Assembly (NCBI RefSeq): GCF_008367235.1
Contig: NZ_VTZS01000001.1
Location: 558,001 to 622,000, forward strand
Length of the DNA stretch: 64,000 nt
Source of the DNA: Pareuzebyella sediminis
GTDB taxonomy: Bacteria > Bacteroidota > Bacteroidia > Flavobacteriales > Flavobacteriaceae
Reading direction: 5' to 3'
This document shows positions 63,878 to 64,000 of the stretch, piece after piece. The translations under genes were made by a program, and so were the position numbers. The first letter of the stretch is position 1; each line of letters begins with the position of its first letter. The notes under the pieces were generated by a model that saw nothing but the letters and a program-made list of their open reading frames with translations, made no database searches and was not told the origin of the DNA.

Positions 63878-63933
63878 TAATACGAACGAGAAAGTGGACG
63901 GTAATACCCCACACTCGCATTTGAAATTTGCTT

Positions 63934-64000
63934 ATGGAAACATTGAAAATTAAAACAGAGGAAACCCCAAAGAAAACAAAAATGAAGATAACTGGTGCGG
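63934..64000 (+). CDS. ilvB: Acetolactate synthase large subunit, N-terminal fragment (runs off window)
   Basis: Only 22 codons are visible: METLKIKTEETPKKTKMKIT then GA. A short Lys/Thr-rich lead followed by 'I-x-G-A' is the known opening of Bacteroidota IlvB before the thiamine-diphosphate domain, and position directly after ilvD fits. It would condense pyruvate to acetolactate. The call rests largely on context. Confidence 0.7.
   Translation, partial: METLKIKTEETPKKTKMKITGA

Overview
The window looks like chromosome from a marine-type member of the Flavobacteriaceae (Bacteroidota), perhaps close to Maribacter, Zobellia or Arenibacter; the genus is a guess. The evidence is the gene content (a PorP/SprF-type type IX secretion protein, PD40 protein, S9B dipeptidyl peptidase IV, DUF1080 and CBM9-like secreted proteins, the ftsK-lolA-lptF/G-ribBA cluster), the moderate GC content, and promoters of the Bacteroidota type (TTG-N19-TAnnTTTG), the clearest lying upstream of lpdA. 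I saw no rRNA, tRNA, CRISPR array, prophage or complete insertion sequence.

Layout. 0-4 kb: start of a phytanoyl-CoA dioxygenase gene, a divergent AraC regulator, and a secreted dipeptidyl peptidase. 4.4-10 kb: a signalling block with a stand-alone CheB-type methylesterase, a 1354-residue CheB-CheR-PAS-histidine kinase and a convergent single-domain response regulator. 10-15 kb: a PD40 protein, a PorP/SprF-SPOR protein and a LuxR-type regulator whose phosphoacceptor Asp is replaced by Glu. 15-19 kb: TauE-like permease, nitroreductase, DegT aminotransferase and a DUF1080 protein. 19-27.4 kb (minus strand): RibBA with a degenerate GTP cyclohydrolase II half, LptF/G, LolA, FtsK, DgkA, Tpx and NhaC. 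27.6-36 kb: LpdA, a CDGSH protein, an acyltransferase-like membrane protein, and the run FMN reductase-pabB-tilS-dsbD. 36-45 kb: a zinc metallopeptidase lipoprotein, penicillin acylase, and comM followed by a low-GC insert whose far end is a second, frameshifted copy of the comM 3' end. 45-57.5 kb: a CBM9-like protein, a TIR-repeat-transmembrane-Lcl protein, MltF, a serine beta-lactamase-like protein, a GNAT-like protein, a Gfo/Idh/MocA oxidoreductase, an astacin-like protease and uncharacterised small proteins. 57.7-64 kb: an Nramp-like transporter with pxpABC (5-oxoprolinase), then ilvD and the start of ilvB behind a candidate attenuator.

Most interesting points: (1) the 788-residue TIR protein, which looks like a one-pass receptor with an intracellular TIR domain, three helical repeats at an exact 56-residue period, and an external Lcl/DUF1566 domain; (2) the comM 3'-end duplication enclosing two unknown membrane-anchored coiled-coil proteins; (3) an 18-residue Val/Ile-rich leader peptide followed by a 14-bp-stem terminator upstream of ilvD; (4) an Nramp-family transporter lacking the canonical metal ligands, in a 5-oxoproline cluster. 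All functional assignments come from motif recognition by eye, without database searches.
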